A stretch of DNA of 12,417 nt from Alphaproteobacteria bacterium. GTDB lineage: Bacteria; Pseudomonadota; Alphaproteobacteria; Rs-D84. The notes under the pieces are model-generated. The model made no database searches and was not told where the DNA came from. It saw nothing but the letters and a program-made list of their open reading frames with translations. The position numbers were made by a program, and so were the translations under genes. Below, piece after piece: positions 6,265 through 12,407 of the stretch (position 1 is its first letter; every line of letters starts with the position of its first letter). The stretch is taken from assembly GCA_013316395.1 (NCBI GenBank), contig WSMU01000028.1, positions 1 to 12,417 on the forward strand, given 5' to 3'.

Positions 6265-6888
6265 TTGAACGCTGTTAATAAGATTTTATATTCTCTTTTT
6301 ACATTTTTTGTTTGCGGGTTTGCTTATAAGTCTGCGAATGCAGACGTAGCCTGCGGCAGGATAGTCTATACAAACAGTGTTATTTCTAATGCTGGCGGGC
6401 AGGGAAATTCACCAATGTTCTGTTGTAATACTGCCATGGGCACTTCTGGAGACTGTAACGAAATCAGCTTTGACAGCAGATATTCTGCAGTATGTGTTGA
6501 ATTCTCTGGGGTAAGATTTTTAGGATTATATAATTGTAGAGCTATATCTTATGGATGTGCCGAGATGGAGCATAAATATACCTCATCCGGATGTGTCGCA
6601 TGCCCAAAGGGCGAACTGGCGCGCAATAAAGTTTTGGAAACAAGCAGTTCAATCCACGACTTTCAGATTGCAAAAACATGCGGTTATTGCGACAAAGGAT
6701 ATTATGCTACTTCGGCCTCAGCATCGTGCACCAAATGCCCATCTCAATATGGCAGCACCGGCACAACTATTTCCATCACTTCCAAAAGTTCTGCCCCACA
6801 ATCAAAATGCTATATCACCAGCGGCAGCGGCTCTGACACGACTGGTTCCTTTACAATAGCCGGTCAATGCTTTTATTCTAACAGCTAA
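6265..6888 (+). CDS. Small secreted cysteine-rich protein, unknown function
   Basis: I do not recognise a named family. The preferred start is TTG 6265, six bases after GAGGGAG (6252-6258). It gives 207 aa with a clean Sec signal peptide (NKILYSLFTFFVCGFAY core, likely cut after SANA at residue 26). A further upstream TTG (6232) would put polar residues before the signal. The mature part has 15 cysteines, dense in the second half: YGCAEMEH, SGCVACPKGE, KTCGYCDKGYYAT, ASCTKCPSQYGS, SKCYITS, GQCFYSN. The CxxC and C-x-K-G-Y-Y spacing resembles the extracellular disulfide repeats of EGF/GCC2-GCC3-like or variant-surface-protein-like proteins, but this is resemblance only. It is the first gene of a probable operon with a GT2 and a GT8, suggesting a cell-surface protein made together with glycan enzymes. 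The odd Cys number would allow intermolecular bonding. Confidence 0.8.
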   Translation: MNAVNKILYSLFTFFVCGFAYKSANADVACGRIVYTNSVISNAGGQGNSPMFCCNTAMGTSGDCNEISFDSRYSAVCVEFSGVRFLGLYNCRAISYGCAEMEHKYTSSGCVACPKGELARNKVLETSSSIHDFQIAKTCGYCDKGYYATSASASCTKCPSQYGSTGTTISITSKSSAPQSKCYITSGSGSDTTGSFTIAGQCFYSNS

Positions 6889-6904
6889 CGAGAGGAATGC
6901 CAGT

Positions 6905-7843
6905 ATGCCTAAGATATCAATTATTATGCCTAATTGTAATTATGCACAATATTTGACTGCGGCACTGGATTCTGTGTTGGCACAAACATTTCAAGATTGG
7001 GAATGTATTGTTATAGATGACGGCAGCCGTGATGACTCCGTTTCTATTATTCGCAGATATATGGCGAAAGATAAACGCATCCGCCTGATAGAGTTGTCGC
7101 ATGCCGGGATTGGGGCCGCACGTAATGCGGGACTGGATGCGGCAACCGGTGAATATATTGCCTTTTTGGATTCCGATGATTGCTACACACAAACCGCGCT
7201 AGAGGTGTTATATACCCATGCTGTTATGTTAAAGGCGGACATAATTGGTGGCAGCGTACAAAATGTATTTAGTGATTTTGTATTTTGTCCTGCTAATGCC
7301 ATGTTTACGCCATGCTCTTTTTCTGGCTATAGCGACCCTAATGTATATTTAATAGACAGGGGTGATGCAACTTGCAATTGGCTGCTGTTATGGCGACGTC
7401 TATGGCGCCGAGATTTCATCGGCAGCGCACGTTTTGACCCCCACATGACAACTGTCGGCGAAGATAGTACGTTTGTGATAGAAAACATCTGGCGCGCCAA
7501 TCAAATTGTTGATGTGAATGCACCGGTTGCGTATCATCGACTGCATGACACATCTTCTTCTACGCGGGCACGCCCCACAGATTTTTTTGACTATTTTATA
7601 AGATTACTAAATGTCGCACAAAATGTAAGCCATCACTATTCGCCCGTATTCTGTCGTCTGCTATATACTTCTTTGGCAGAAAGCCTGATAAAAGAAGCCG
7701 TATTAACGCCAAACTTATACAAAACATACATGCCCCAGGCTCGCAAAACTATTATTCAGTGCGCTAAAATGATTCCGCTTAAGTATTTAAGTGGCCGACG
7801 GAAACTAATGTTCTGGTATTTATCAAAATTAAAAGATGCATAA
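6905..7843 (+). CDS. Family 2 glycosyltransferase (GT-A fold)
   Basis: This 312 aa GT2 enzyme is expected to add a sugar from a nucleotide donor to a surface glycan or lipid-linked acceptor on the cytosolic side. Visible motifs are ISIIMPNCNYAQYL at the N-terminus, CIVIDDGSRDDS (Asp38-Asp39), GIGAARNAGLDAATGEY, and the metal-binding LDSDD (Asp89-Ser-Asp91-Asp92). A conserved-type region ICVGEDS-like (TVGEDSTFV) lies further on and could hold the catalytic base. The C-terminal helices are basic and could sit on the membrane surface. AGAGGA at 6891-6896 lies eight bases before ATG 6905. The gene starts 16 bases after the cysteine-rich gene and overlaps the next gene by 8 bases, so all three are probably co-transcribed. 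It shares only the catalytic half with the GT2 at 2746, so it is not a recent duplicate. Confidence 0.93.
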   Translation: MPKISIIMPNCNYAQYLTAALDSVLAQTFQDWECIVIDDGSRDDSVSIIRRYMAKDKRIRLIELSHAGIGAARNAGLDAATGEYIAFLDSDDCYTQTALEVLYTHAVMLKADIIGGSVQNVFSDFVFCPANAMFTPCSFSGYSDPNVYLIDRGDATCNWLLLWRRLWRRDFIGSARFDPHMTTVGEDSTFVIENIWRANQIVDVNAPVAYHRLHDTSSSTRARPTDFFDYFIRLLNVAQNVSHHYSPVFCRLLYTSLAESLIKEAVLTPNLYKTYMPQARKTIIQCAKMIPLKYLSGRRKLMFWYLSKLKDA

Positions 7844-8765
7844 TATAAATGTGCTTTACTGCTTTGATAACAAGTTCTGGAAACTGGCTGCGGTTTCCAT
7901 GCGCAGCCTGTTGCAATCAAAAAACAACGACACATTTATATCAATCTATTGTATGGTGCCGCGCGGTACTTGCCGTGCGGCACGGCGCAAAATAGAAGCC
8001 ATGGCGGCAGGATTTCCCAATTGCCAAATTATATGGCGCAAAATAAGCCAACGCGAAAATCCATTTAAAAACCATAGCTTTTCCAGATGGAGCCCGGTTA
8101 TATTCTATAGACTTTTCGCACACAAAGTATTTCCACACTTAAATCGTATATTATATCTTGATTCAGATACGATGATTTTTGGCGATTTAGCAAGCTTGTA
8201 TGAAACTGATTTAAATAATTGCATAATGGGCGCGGTAATAGACTGTGCTCAGGTCGATGATTACAACAATTATATGGGTCAAACCATTCGTAAGTTTCAG
8301 GAAAAATATATACCGAACGGATTTTATATCAATTCCGGTGTTCTATTATTAGATTTAACCCGACGAGCCGAGCTGGACACCCTGCCCCTGACAGAAATTC
8401 CATGTGAATTTGCATGTCCGGACCAAGATTTAATAAATATGGTTTTTGCGGAACGTATAAAATACCTGTCGCTGCGGTATAATTTTACCGATGCCGCCAG
8501 CGTGTCCAAAGCATACGACCAATCAGATTTTCATAATGCCCGCCAAAACTATATAATTTATCATTTCTATAGCTGTAAGCCATTTGTATTGCCGCATAGC
8601 CAGCATAATCTGCACCTGCAGTTTATACGCACGGCTGCAAAATTTGGCTGGGACGACAGCACTTTCATCAAAGACGAACTGAAATATCAAAACAAAAAAA
8701 CCAATATCCCCGGACTGCGCTTGTTTGGTACTCAGATGCGATTGTTTGGAATACGCATGAACTAA
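7836..8765 (+). CDS. Family 8 glycosyltransferase (LPS/general stress type)
   Basis: This 309 aa protein matches GT8 enzymes, which are retaining transferases that use UDP-glucose or UDP-galactose, such as the WaaI/WaaJ LPS core enzymes. It starts with INVLYCFDNKFWKLAAVSMRSLL, has RILYLDSDTMIFGDLASLY with the metal-binding DSD at 109-111, then FYINSGVLLLDL and DQDLINMVF. The late IIYHFYSCKPF provides the usual His-containing stretch near the active site. The ATG overlaps the last codons of the preceding GT2 by 8 bases, with no strong ribosome binding site, so translation is likely coupled. The C-terminal tail (FGTQMRLFGIRMN) is short and amphipathic, a possible membrane anchor. The pairing of a GT2 with a GT8 suggests consecutive steps on one glycan; which glycan is unknown. 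Confidence 0.93.
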   Translation: MHNINVLYCFDNKFWKLAAVSMRSLLQSKNNDTFISIYCMVPRGTCRAARRKIEAMAAGFPNCQIIWRKISQRENPFKNHSFSRWSPVIFYRLFAHKVFPHLNRILYLDSDTMIFGDLASLYETDLNNCIMGAVIDCAQVDDYNNYMGQTIRKFQEKYIPNGFYINSGVLLLDLTRRAELDTLPLTEIPCEFACPDQDLINMVFAERIKYLSLRYNFTDAASVSKAYDQSDFHNARQNYIIYHFYSCKPFVLPHSQHNLHLQFIRTAAKFGWDDSTFIKDELKYQNKKTNIPGLRLFGTQMRLFGIRMN

Positions 8766-8778
8766 ATTTAATATATAC

Positions 8779-8806
8779 TTGACATTTTGCGTATTGACCA
8801 TAAAAT
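8779..8806 (+). promoter_or_regulatory. Promoter of kinase-fold gene
   Basis: A perfect TTGACA (8779-8784) and TAAAAT (8801-8806) are 16 bp apart, starting transcription near 8813. This places the start downstream of the TTG at 8787 and supports ATG 8832 as the translation start. Confidence 0.7.
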
Positions 8807-8831
8807 AATTTCGTCTAAAAGATTAAAAATT

Positions 8832-9644
8832 ATGTTAAGCAATATATCAAATTTTGAAAGAAATGCTATCAGCCACGTTTTGCGTGGTGTATACCAGATT
8901 AAAACCCCGACGATTTCCGGCACACAGCGCAATGTATTTTTTGTTAAAACCAGTGAAGGCGATTTCGTTGCCAAATTCGGCTGCCGCGATATAGTTTTCA
9001 AGAATTGTTTTGTGGCCCACCTGGCGAGCCGGCACGGAATTTTCGTACCTGATATATCCATGGCCGAATATAAAGGTCAATGGATTGAAATATATCCGAT
9101 GTTTCCCGAAAAAACACTGTTTGAGCATATTCGTGAAGGAATGTCCGAAAAAACAGTTCGACTGGCGTTTGAAAATATGCTGACCCAGTTTGTGCGCATG
9201 GGCAGTATTCAGGTACCCAAAAACCAGCAGGAAAATAAGAGTTTACACATTCATAACTCTACATATGAGCATACAAAAAATACTAACGGTACAGCCATGG
9301 CAATGACTTTGCGTCCAATTGTCTATATGCTGAACCGCGGTCGCGCCCGTAACATTGGCCTGTATCATTCTGATATGACAACTAAAAACGTTATTGTAAA
9401 CGAAAAAGGCAGTATTGTTTCAATAATCGACTTAGACAGCATGGCTATATGCAACCGCGATTACGCATTCGGTGCAATGGCTGACAAATGGTGCGAACTG
9501 GGCTTTAATCTGCATGAACTGTATGACAAATACGAATACCTAGCGGACCAGCCGATAAACCGCATGCGCATTAACAGCATGCTGCGCACGATACATCTGG
9601 GTAAGTATTTGATGTTCAAAGCAAACAAGCACAGACAGAAATAG
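8832..9644 (+). CDS. Kinase-fold (APH/choline-kinase-like) phosphotransferase
   Basis: This 270 aa protein has the hallmarks of the aminoglycoside phosphotransferase/protein-kinase-like fold. An N-lobe contains NVFFVKTSEGDFVAKFG (candidate ATP-binding Lys48). The catalytic loop is LYHSDMTTKNVIV (His179, Asp181, Asn186) and the metal site is SIIDLDSM (Asp200, Asp202). The substrate is not evident. Relatives of this fold phosphorylate aminoglycosides, choline, heptose/Kdo of LPS core, or other small molecules. Placement directly after two glycosyltransferases favours a sugar, lipid A core or phosphocholine-type substrate, which is inference. Antibiotic resistance is not supported by context. 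ATG 8832 is preferred over TTG 8787 because the promoter's -10 box lies between them; the ribosome binding site is weak (AAAAGA). The gene ends just before the tRNA-Arg promoter. Confidence 0.78.
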   Translation: MLSNISNFERNAISHVLRGVYQIKTPTISGTQRNVFFVKTSEGDFVAKFGCRDIVFKNCFVAHLASRHGIFVPDISMAEYKGQWIEIYPMFPEKTLFEHIREGMSEKTVRLAFENMLTQFVRMGSIQVPKNQQENKSLHIHNSTYEHTKNTNGTAMAMTLRPIVYMLNRGRARNIGLYHSDMTTKNVIVNEKGSIVSIIDLDSMAICNRDYAFGAMADKWCELGFNLHELYDKYEYLADQPINRMRINSMLRTIHLGKYLMFKANKHRQK

Positions 9645-9646
9645 TA

Positions 9647-9674
9647 TTGCTTTTTGAATTGTGTCTGATATAAT
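9647..9674 (+). promoter_or_regulatory. Promoter of tRNA-Arg
   Basis: TTGCTT (9647-9652) and a perfect TATAAT (9669-9674) are separated by 16 bp, and the -10 box ends 9 bases before the tRNA. The layout is the same as for tRNA-Ser. Confidence 0.8.
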
Positions 9675-9683
9675 TCCAGGCAT

Positions 9684-9760
9684 GCACCCATAGCACAATT
9701 GGATAATGCGCCGCCCTCCGAAGGCGGAGACTACAGGTTCGACTCCTGTTGGGTGCGCCA
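9684..9760 (+). tRNA. tRNA-Arg (anticodon CCG)
   Basis: The acceptor stem GCACCCA pairs with TGGGTGC, followed by discriminator G and encoded CCA (9758-9760). The anticodon stem CCGCC/GGCGG holds loop CTCCGAA, giving anticodon CCG, which reads CGG. The T arm is ACAGG-TTCGACT-CCTGT. The D arm is GCACAATTGGATAATGC, with the GG usually found in the D loop. Confidence 0.96.
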
Positions 9761-9765
9761 GAAAT

Positions 9766-9791
9766 AAAACCGGCCTTTTGGGCCGGTTTTT
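9766..9791. terminator. Bidirectional terminator between tRNA-Arg and ABC gene
   Basis: CCGGCC (9770-9775) and GGCCGG (9781-9786) form a GC-rich stem flanked by AAAA on the left and five T on the right, so a U-tract follows the hairpin in both directions. It ends the tRNA transcript and can also stop the convergent ABC-exporter mRNA, whose coding region stops at 9810. Confidence 0.88.
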
Positions 9792-9809
9792 AGTTTATAT
9801 ACGGCAGCT

Positions 9810-11585
9810 TTATGCGCGGCCTTTGAATTGCATATCATGCAATGCACGATACGCACCACCTTCGATGTTTAATAAATCCGAATGCGTGCCGGCCTCTACA
9901 ATCTCGCCATGATTTATAACAACAATCTTGGTTGCGTTACGTATCGTGGACAAGCGGTGCGCAATTACAAATACCGTTTTGTCTTCCATAAGGTTTTCTA
10001 TCGCCTTTTGAACGACTGCTTCGGCCTTGTTGTCCAGGGCGGATGTTGCCTCGTCCAGCACAAGGATAGGCGCATTTTTTAGAAATGCACGCGCAATGGC
10101 AACGCGCTGCTTTTGCCCCCCTGAGAGCAGGATGCCGCGCTCGCCTATTTGGGTATCGACACCGTTTGGCAATGTGCTAATAAAATCGTCCAGATAGGCC
10201 ATTTTTATCGCACGCTGTAAATCTTCGTCGGTGGCGGCATCATTGCCCAACATGATGTTTTCACGTATTGTACCGGCAAACAAGAAGTTATCCTGAAATA
10301 CAACCGCGATATTACGCCGCAATGATTTCAAAGTAAAATCTCGAATATCCACGCCGTCAATCTTGATAGAACCGCATGTCGGGTCGTAAAAACGCGGCAG
10401 CAGGCTGACCAGTGTGGATTTTCCGCCACCCGAATTCCCAACCAATGCGATTGTATCACCGCGCGCAACCTTTAGGTTGATATCTTTTAGCACGGGCGCA
10501 CCCGGCACGTATTCAAAGCAAAGATTATCGAACTCAATTTTCTTTAGCTTGCCATCAAACTCCTTGGCGCCGGGCGTGTCTTGAATCTGTGGCTCTGCAT
10601 TTAATATATTGAACACACGGTCAATCGCCATAAATGACATAACCATAGAGTTAAAATTACCACCCAGACTTTTTAACGGGGTATAGAGCATAATCAGCGC
10701 CGTCAGGAATGATACAAAGCTGCCGCTGGTTATTTGCCCACTAAGGATTAAATATGAACCGTACCATATTGCCAGCCCTATTCCGATAGACATTATCATA
10801 TGCATCATCGGCGACAGCCAACTGGTCCGCTGTATCATTTTTATACGCAGCCAGAAAATATTGTCCAGAACCTTGGAAAATTTATCCGTCTGGCACTCTT
10901 CCAGGTTATAGGATATAATTGTCTTGTTACCGGCATAAGACTCGTTATATGCAGTTAATATTGCAGCATCTGCAGATATTGATTTTTTAATAACAGAGTT
11001 AATTCTTTTTTTAATACGCGTAGCCGGTAAAAATGCAAACACCAATACCGCAACACATATCAGCGCCAACTGCCAAGAGTTATAGAACATCACCGCAATC
11101 AGCGACAGCGATGAAAACAAGCGCTGAACAAATGTCTTTAGGTTTTTCAGCAAGCCTGCACACGCCATATCCGCGTTATTATTAAACATAAATATGACAT
11201 CACCCGAGTTCTTTGTATTGAAAAAGTTGGTTTCAAACCGCAACATTTTTTTATACAAATCAAACTTTAACCGATTGGTAATCTTAGCCCCGGTCCATGT
11301 GTTTAAGTATGTGGAAATGTAACCCAATCCCCCTTGCAGGGTTGTAAATGCAATTATCAGCAGCGGAATATACCATGATGCCTGAATGGACTTTTCCACC
11401 ATAACCAAGTCCATATACGGCTTTAGCGATAATGCAATAACCGCATCAAGCGAACCGATAGGAATGGTAATCAATATCGCCAGCAGCGCCCGAAACCAAT
11501 ACGGACGAACATACGGCCACATGCGCCGATAATTATATACGAACGGATTTTGAATAGCTTTGTTTAAACACTCTTTTATTGTCAT
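9810..11585 (-). CDS. MsbA-like ABC exporter (fused membrane and ATPase domains)
   Basis: This 591 aa half-transporter should work as an inner-membrane homodimer that flips or exports a lipid such as the lipid A core or another glycolipid. The N-terminal ABC-transporter membrane domain (about residues 25-320) has about six hydrophobic helices, for example ALLAILITIPIGSLDAVIAL, then ALICVAVLVFAFLPAT and GLAIWYGSYLILSG. The ATPase domain carries Walker A GNSGGGKST (about 380-388), the Q-loop VFQDNFLFAGTIRENI, the signature LLSGGQKQR (about 486-494), Walker B ILVLDEATSAL and the switch His in VIAHRLST. Length and order match MsbA (582 aa in E. coli), but other lipid or peptide exporters of the family share this build, so the substrate is not settled. 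AAGGGA lies six bases before ATG 11585. The gene is divergent from a lipoprotein gene across a shared palindrome. Confidence 0.93.
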   Translation of the reverse strand: MTIKECLNKAIQNPFVYNYRRMWPYVRPYWFRALLAILITIPIGSLDAVIALSLKPYMDLVMVEKSIQASWYIPLLIIAFTTLQGGLGYISTYLNTWTGAKITNRLKFDLYKKMLRFETNFFNTKNSGDVIFMFNNNADMACAGLLKNLKTFVQRLFSSLSLIAVMFYNSWQLALICVAVLVFAFLPATRIKKRINSVIKKSISADAAILTAYNESYAGNKTIISYNLEECQTDKFSKVLDNIFWLRIKMIQRTSWLSPMMHMIMSIGIGLAIWYGSYLILSGQITSGSFVSFLTALIMLYTPLKSLGGNFNSMVMSFMAIDRVFNILNAEPQIQDTPGAKEFDGKLKKIEFDNLCFEYVPGAPVLKDINLKVARGDTIALVGNSGGGKSTLVSLLPRFYDPTCGSIKIDGVDIRDFTLKSLRRNIAVVFQDNFLFAGTIRENIMLGNDAATDEDLQRAIKMAYLDDFISTLPNGVDTQIGERGILLSGGQKQRVAIARAFLKNAPILVLDEATSALDNKAEAVVQKAIENLMEDKTVFVIAHRLSTIRNATKIVVINHGEIVEAGTHSDLLNIEGGAYRALHDMQFKGRA

Positions 11586-11608
11586 GCCAATCCCTTGTGA
11601 ACACGCCT

Positions 11609-11637
11609 ACCATAGCTCAGCAAACCATGATTAGCAA
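11609..11637 (-). promoter_or_regulatory. Promoter of ABC exporter gene
   Basis: On the minus strand, TTGCTA (11632-11637) and TATGGT (11609-11614) are exactly 17 bp apart. The -35 box overlaps the end of the 17 bp palindrome at 11635-11651. Confidence 0.65.
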
Positions 11638-11651
11638 GTATTAAATACTTG
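11635..11651. promoter_or_regulatory. Perfect 17 bp palindrome, likely operator between divergent promoters
   Basis: CAAGTATTAAATACTTG is a perfect dyad of two 8 bp arms around a central A. Its ends overlap the -35 box of the ABC-exporter promoter (11632-11637) and the -35 box of the lipoprotein promoter (11649-11654). A protein bound here would block or control both genes at once. The regulator is not encoded in this window. Confidence 0.65.
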
Positions 11652-11677
11652 TTTTAAAGTACACAAATAGGTAAAAT
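11649..11677 (+). promoter_or_regulatory. Promoter of lipoprotein gene
   Basis: TTGTTT (11649-11654) and TAAAAT (11672-11677) are 17 bp apart, giving a leader of about 20 nt that contains AAGG (11694-11697). Confidence 0.65.
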
Positions 11678-11704
11678 ATCCCACGTATTAAACAAGGCCA
11701 TAAA

Positions 11705-12163
11705 ATGAAATCGACATTCCTGTATATAGCAACGGCTTTGCTGCTGTCGGCATGTAACAGCATTTCGCTAAAGCCCGGCACAATGGAGAAAGGCAGCGTA
11801 GTATATACTGACCGCGGCGGGTACACAATGCGCCGCAGCATAAAAGATGAACTGGAGCGACGCGGATATACCGTACTGGTTGGAACGGTAAAAAATACAA
11901 AATCCAGCGCCGACGTCAGCCAGGAGTATAGCGTAGTACCCAAAAACGCCAGATATTATGTAAAGGTTGCGGAACGCTCTGAAAAATTCCGGCCGATATG
12001 GTGCGTATTTAACGGCGTGTGGTGGTGGAATTATAACGTATCTGTCACAGATCAGAATACGGGCATAGAGCTAATGACATGGCGGGCACGCGGATGCGCG
12101 GACAGTTCAATGCGTCTGTTAAGACGAACAATGGATAAACTTGAAACCGATTCGACAAAATAA
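11705..12163 (+). CDS. Small lipoprotein of unknown function
   Basis: This 152 aa protein has a lipoprotein signal peptide: Lys2, a hydrophobic stretch, and lipobox LSAC with the modified Cys17. Asn at the +2 position would favour outer-membrane sorting by the usual Lol rule (family knowledge from enterobacteria). The mature part has a short polar segment, then TDRGGYTMRRSIKDELERRGYTVLVGTVKN, followed by beta-rich sequence with aromatic clusters (IWCVFNGVWWWNYNVSV) and a helical C-terminus. Two other Cys (in WCVF and RGCAD) could form a disulfide. The general pattern of a GY-x-V strand followed by N-x-T-G-I-E suggests a small periplasmic alpha/beta fold; I cannot place it in a family. AAGG seven bases before the ATG supports the start. 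It shares an operator-like palindrome with the divergent ABC exporter, hinting at a common envelope role, which is inference. Confidence 0.85.
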   Translation: MKSTFLYIATALLLSACNSISLKPGTMEKGSVVYTDRGGYTMRRSIKDELERRGYTVLVGTVKNTKSSADVSQEYSVVPKNARYYVKVAERSEKFRPIWCVFNGVWWWNYNVSVTDQNTGIELMTWRARGCADSSMRLLRRTMDKLETDSTK

Positions 12164-12188
12164 AAAACGATAAAAATATACAGACCTT

Positions 12189-12224
12189 AAAAACAGCGTG
12201 TTTTTTCCGCGCTGTTTTTGTTTT
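12189..12224. terminator. Bidirectional terminator after lipoprotein gene
   Basis: AAAAACAGCG (12189-12198) pairs with CGCTGTTTTT (12210-12219), followed by GTTTT. The leading A run becomes a U-tract on the minus strand, so it can stop transcription from either side, including from the minus-strand promoter at 12317-12346. Confidence 0.85.
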
Positions 12225-12269
12225 ATGAAATTATTCCCGCAGAAACAAGAACTTAGGCCGATAAAACCT

Positions 12270-12299
12270 ATGCCTAATTAAAATGAGCGTTTTAATTAG
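12270..12299. repeat. Palindromic element, copy 2
   Basis: A perfect 10 bp inverted repeat, CTAATTAAAA (12274-12283) and TTTTAATTAG (12290-12299), has the centre TGAGCG. The left arm extends as ATGCC; the matching GGCAT on the right is degenerate (TTCCG). It shares its arms and the AGCG centre with copy 3 in reversed orientation. Confidence 0.75.
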
Positions 12300-12308
12300 T
12301 TCCGTCCT

Positions 12309-12337
12309 TTGAACTTAGAATACCTGAAAAATATAGC
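12309..12337 (+). promoter_or_regulatory. Candidate plus-strand promoter of the terminal gene
   Basis: TTGAAC (12309-12314) and TATAGC (12332-12337) are 17 bp apart, each matching the consensus at four of six bases. Transcription would start near 12344, run through palindrome copy 3 and reach ATG 12408. It overlaps a better minus-strand promoter. Confidence 0.4.
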
Positions 12338-12346
12338 CAGTGTCAA
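12317..12346 (-). promoter_or_regulatory. Minus-strand promoter between palindrome copies 2 and 3
   Basis: On the minus strand, a perfect TTGACA (12341-12346) and TATTCT (12317-12322) are 18 bp apart. It points away from the gene at 12408, through palindrome copy 2, and towards the bidirectional terminator at 12189-12224. No coding sequence is evident along that path. Confidence 0.6.
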
Positions 12347-12355
12347 CGGCAAAAT

Positions 12356-12390
12356 ATGCCTAAAAAAAACGCTGGTTTTAATTAGGCAAT
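12356..12390. repeat. Palindromic element, copy 3
   Basis: ATGCCTAAAAAAAAC (12356-12370) and GTTTTAATTAGGCAA (12375-12389) form an imperfect dyad (12 of 15 pairs) around GCTG. The reverse complement aligns with copy 2 over TGCCTAATTAAAA, AGCGTTTT and TTAG, so copies 2 and 3 form an inverted pair around the overlapping promoters. It lies in the leader region of the terminal gene. Confidence 0.75.
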
Positions 12391-12407
12391 CTATATTGGG
12401 GGAAACT

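Noticed and set aside
4910..6896. Shared TAACGAGAGG before the starts of the exported protein gene and the second GT2
   Set aside because: The shared bases are mostly Shine-Dalgarno sequence, and in the second case include a stop codon, so chance is sufficient.
6905..6953. ATGCCTAATTGTAATTATGC inside the second GT2 gene resembles the palindromic element
   Set aside because: It encodes the conserved GT2 N-terminus (IMPNCNYAQ) and lacks the full dyad, so the match is best explained by coding sequence.
8832..9644. Kinase-fold gene as an aminoglycoside resistance gene
   Set aside because: Only the general fold motifs match; the neighbours are glycan enzymes and there is no mobile-element context.
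12249..12318. Direct repeat GAACTTAG at 12249 and 12311 as a target-site duplication of a small mobile element
   Set aside because: Eight bases in AT-rich DNA are weak evidence, and no terminal inverted repeats sit next to them.
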